Made by a program: the position numbers and the translations under genes | Shown: positions 63,324 through 64,000 of the stretch, in pieces | Layout: each line of letters opens with the position of its first letter | Position numbering within the stretch: the stretch's first letter is position 1 | Notes under the pieces: generated by a model | Seen by the model: only the letters and a program-made list of their open reading frames with translations | Database searches by the model: none | Told to the model about the DNA's origin: nothing | DNA from: Flavobacterium sasangense DSM 21067 | GTDB taxonomy: Bacteria; Bacteroidota; Bacteroidia; Flavobacteriales; Flavobacteriaceae | Length of the DNA stretch: 64,000 bases | Direction of reading: 5' to 3' | NCBI RefSeq assembly: GCF_000686885.1 | Contig: NZ_JMLU01000002.1 | Coordinates: 186,001-250,000 of the forward strand

Positions 63324-63369
63324 GATTATTGATTAAAAAAAAGAACCTCAATTGAGATTCTTTGTATGT

Positions 63370-64000
63370 TTAAAAAGTAAAACTAGTTCCTTCTTTTCCG
63401 TCTTTTAATTGAATGCCTAAAGCTAATAATTGGTCGCGAATTTGATCCGATAAAGCAAAGTTTTTGTTCGCTCTAGCTTCGTTTCGCATACCGATTAACA
63501 TTTCCACTACACCGCTTAATTTTTCAGTGGTATTTGAATTTCCTGAAGCTTCATTGCTAATTCCCAATACATCAAATAAAAAACTTGAAATGGTATTTTC
63601 TAATAGTTGAATATCATCTGCAGTTAATGATTCTTTTCCGTCGTTTACCAAATTAATGTAACGTGCGCCTTCAAATAATTGTGCAATTAAAATTGGTGTG
63701 TTAAAGTCGTCGTTCATCGCATCATAACAACTTTGTTTCCAACTTGCAATATCTAAAGTAGAACTGTTGCTTGCTTTCAACATCGGAATTAACTTGTACG
63801 ATTCCATCAAACGAGAATATCCTTTTTCGCTAGCTAACATCGCATCATTCGAAATGTCTAAAACACTTCTGTAATGCGCTTGCAAGAAACAAAAGCGAAC
63901 AATATTTGGTGCAAATGGTTTTTCAAAAAACGTATTTTCACCTGTAACCAATTCCATCGGAAGAATGTAATTTCCAGTCGATTTACTCATGCGCAAACTG
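63370..64000 (-). CDS. cysS: cysteinyl-tRNA synthetase, C-terminal part (cut by window edge)
   Basis: The minus-strand frame is open to the right edge; its 5' part lies outside. The visible 210 or so residues begin just before MSKSTGNYILPM (the KMSKS class I signature, here RMSKS), then FFEKPFAPNIVRFCFLQAHY, HYRSVLDISNDAMLASEKGY and the DALR-like anticodon-binding helical domain ending RDQLLALGIQLKDGKEG. The KMSKS-following block and C-terminal end match CysRS of Bacteroidota. It charges tRNA-Cys. Confidence 0.93.
   Translation of the reverse strand, partial: SLRMSKSTGNYILPMELVTGENTFFEKPFAPNIVRFCFLQAHYRSVLDISNDAMLASEKGYSRLMESYKLIPMLKASNSSTLDIASWKQSCYDAMNDDFNTPILIAQLFEGARYINLVNDGKESLTADDIQLLENTISSFLFDVLGISNEASGNSNTTEKLSGVVEMLIGMRNEARANKNFALSDQIRDQLLALGIQLKDGKEGTSFTF

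Noticed and set aside
63370..64000. A complete gene starting at the first in-frame start near 63996
   Set aside because: The KMSKS motif at its very N-terminus and the open frame to the edge show it is the C-terminal part of cysS.

Overview
The window is a piece of a Flavobacterium-like (Bacteroidota, Flavobacteriaceae) chromosome. The evidence is very AT-rich DNA, repeated TAnnTTTG -7 promoter boxes (many with TTG or TTTG about 17-23 bases upstream), a protein with a type B T9SS C-terminal signal, a fused SecDF, a DUF5606 protein, OstA-like and GldH-like proteins, and AT-rich dispersed intergenic repeats. Almost all of it is coding. I see no rRNA, tRNA, CRISPR array, prophage or intact insertion sequence.

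Layout. 1-3077 (minus strand) is the edge of a surface-polysaccharide locus: a UDP-glucuronate 4-epimerase cut by the window edge, a CDP-glycerol glycerophosphotransferase-family protein and a GT9 glycosyltransferase. 3087-6604 holds housekeeping genes: dapD and, divergently, the YqgF nuclease, def, a DUF5606 protein and mazG. 6605-10836 holds a coiled-coil membrane protein of unknown function and a five-repeat DUF349 protein. Two inverted copies of a composite dispersed repeat bracket these two genes. 10837-22629 (minus) runs through aroE, two tandem DedA paralogues, a TPR protein, a class III aminotransferase, an OstA-like protein, purA, a Fur-family regulator, a bifunctional SpoT/Rel enzyme and a SpoU-type RNA methyltransferase.

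22771-27089 encodes two exported amidohydrolase-family proteins with a striking loss of metal ligands: of three amidohydrolase-like units, only the last keeps the HxH, H, H, D set. 27166-34694 is a membrane-linked MoxR cluster (SpoIIM, two membrane or linker proteins, DUF4350, MoxR ATPase, DUF58, one unknown membrane protein) with an RDD gene diverging from it. 34702-36489 is a T9SS type B secreted protein. 36600-46215 is a surface-glycan cluster: FemAB/GNAT-like acyltransferase, sugar aminotransferase, hexapeptide acyltransferase, flippase, a GT-C membrane protein, four other glycosyltransferases, and an FdtA/QdtA-like ketoisomerase. The set points to a dTDP-3-amino-3,6-dideoxyhexose (Fuc3N- or Qui3N-type) sugar.

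46216-64000 is mostly core: an FtsE-like ATPase, a large periplasmic TPR protein followed by an outer-membrane barrel protein, a small lipoprotein, a GreA/GreB-like protein, asnB, gyrB, mdh, secDF, a GldH-like lipoprotein, lgt, yidD and the 3' part of cysS, which runs off the right edge.

No dramatic mobile defence system is visible. The most interesting points are the MoxR/SpoIIM/DUF4350/RDD membrane cluster, the unknown coiled-coil membrane protein between inverted repeats, the degenerate amidohydrolases, the deoxyamino-sugar cluster with two possible acyltransferases, and the TPR plus outer-membrane-barrel pair. Homology statements come from recognising motifs by eye; no searches were run.
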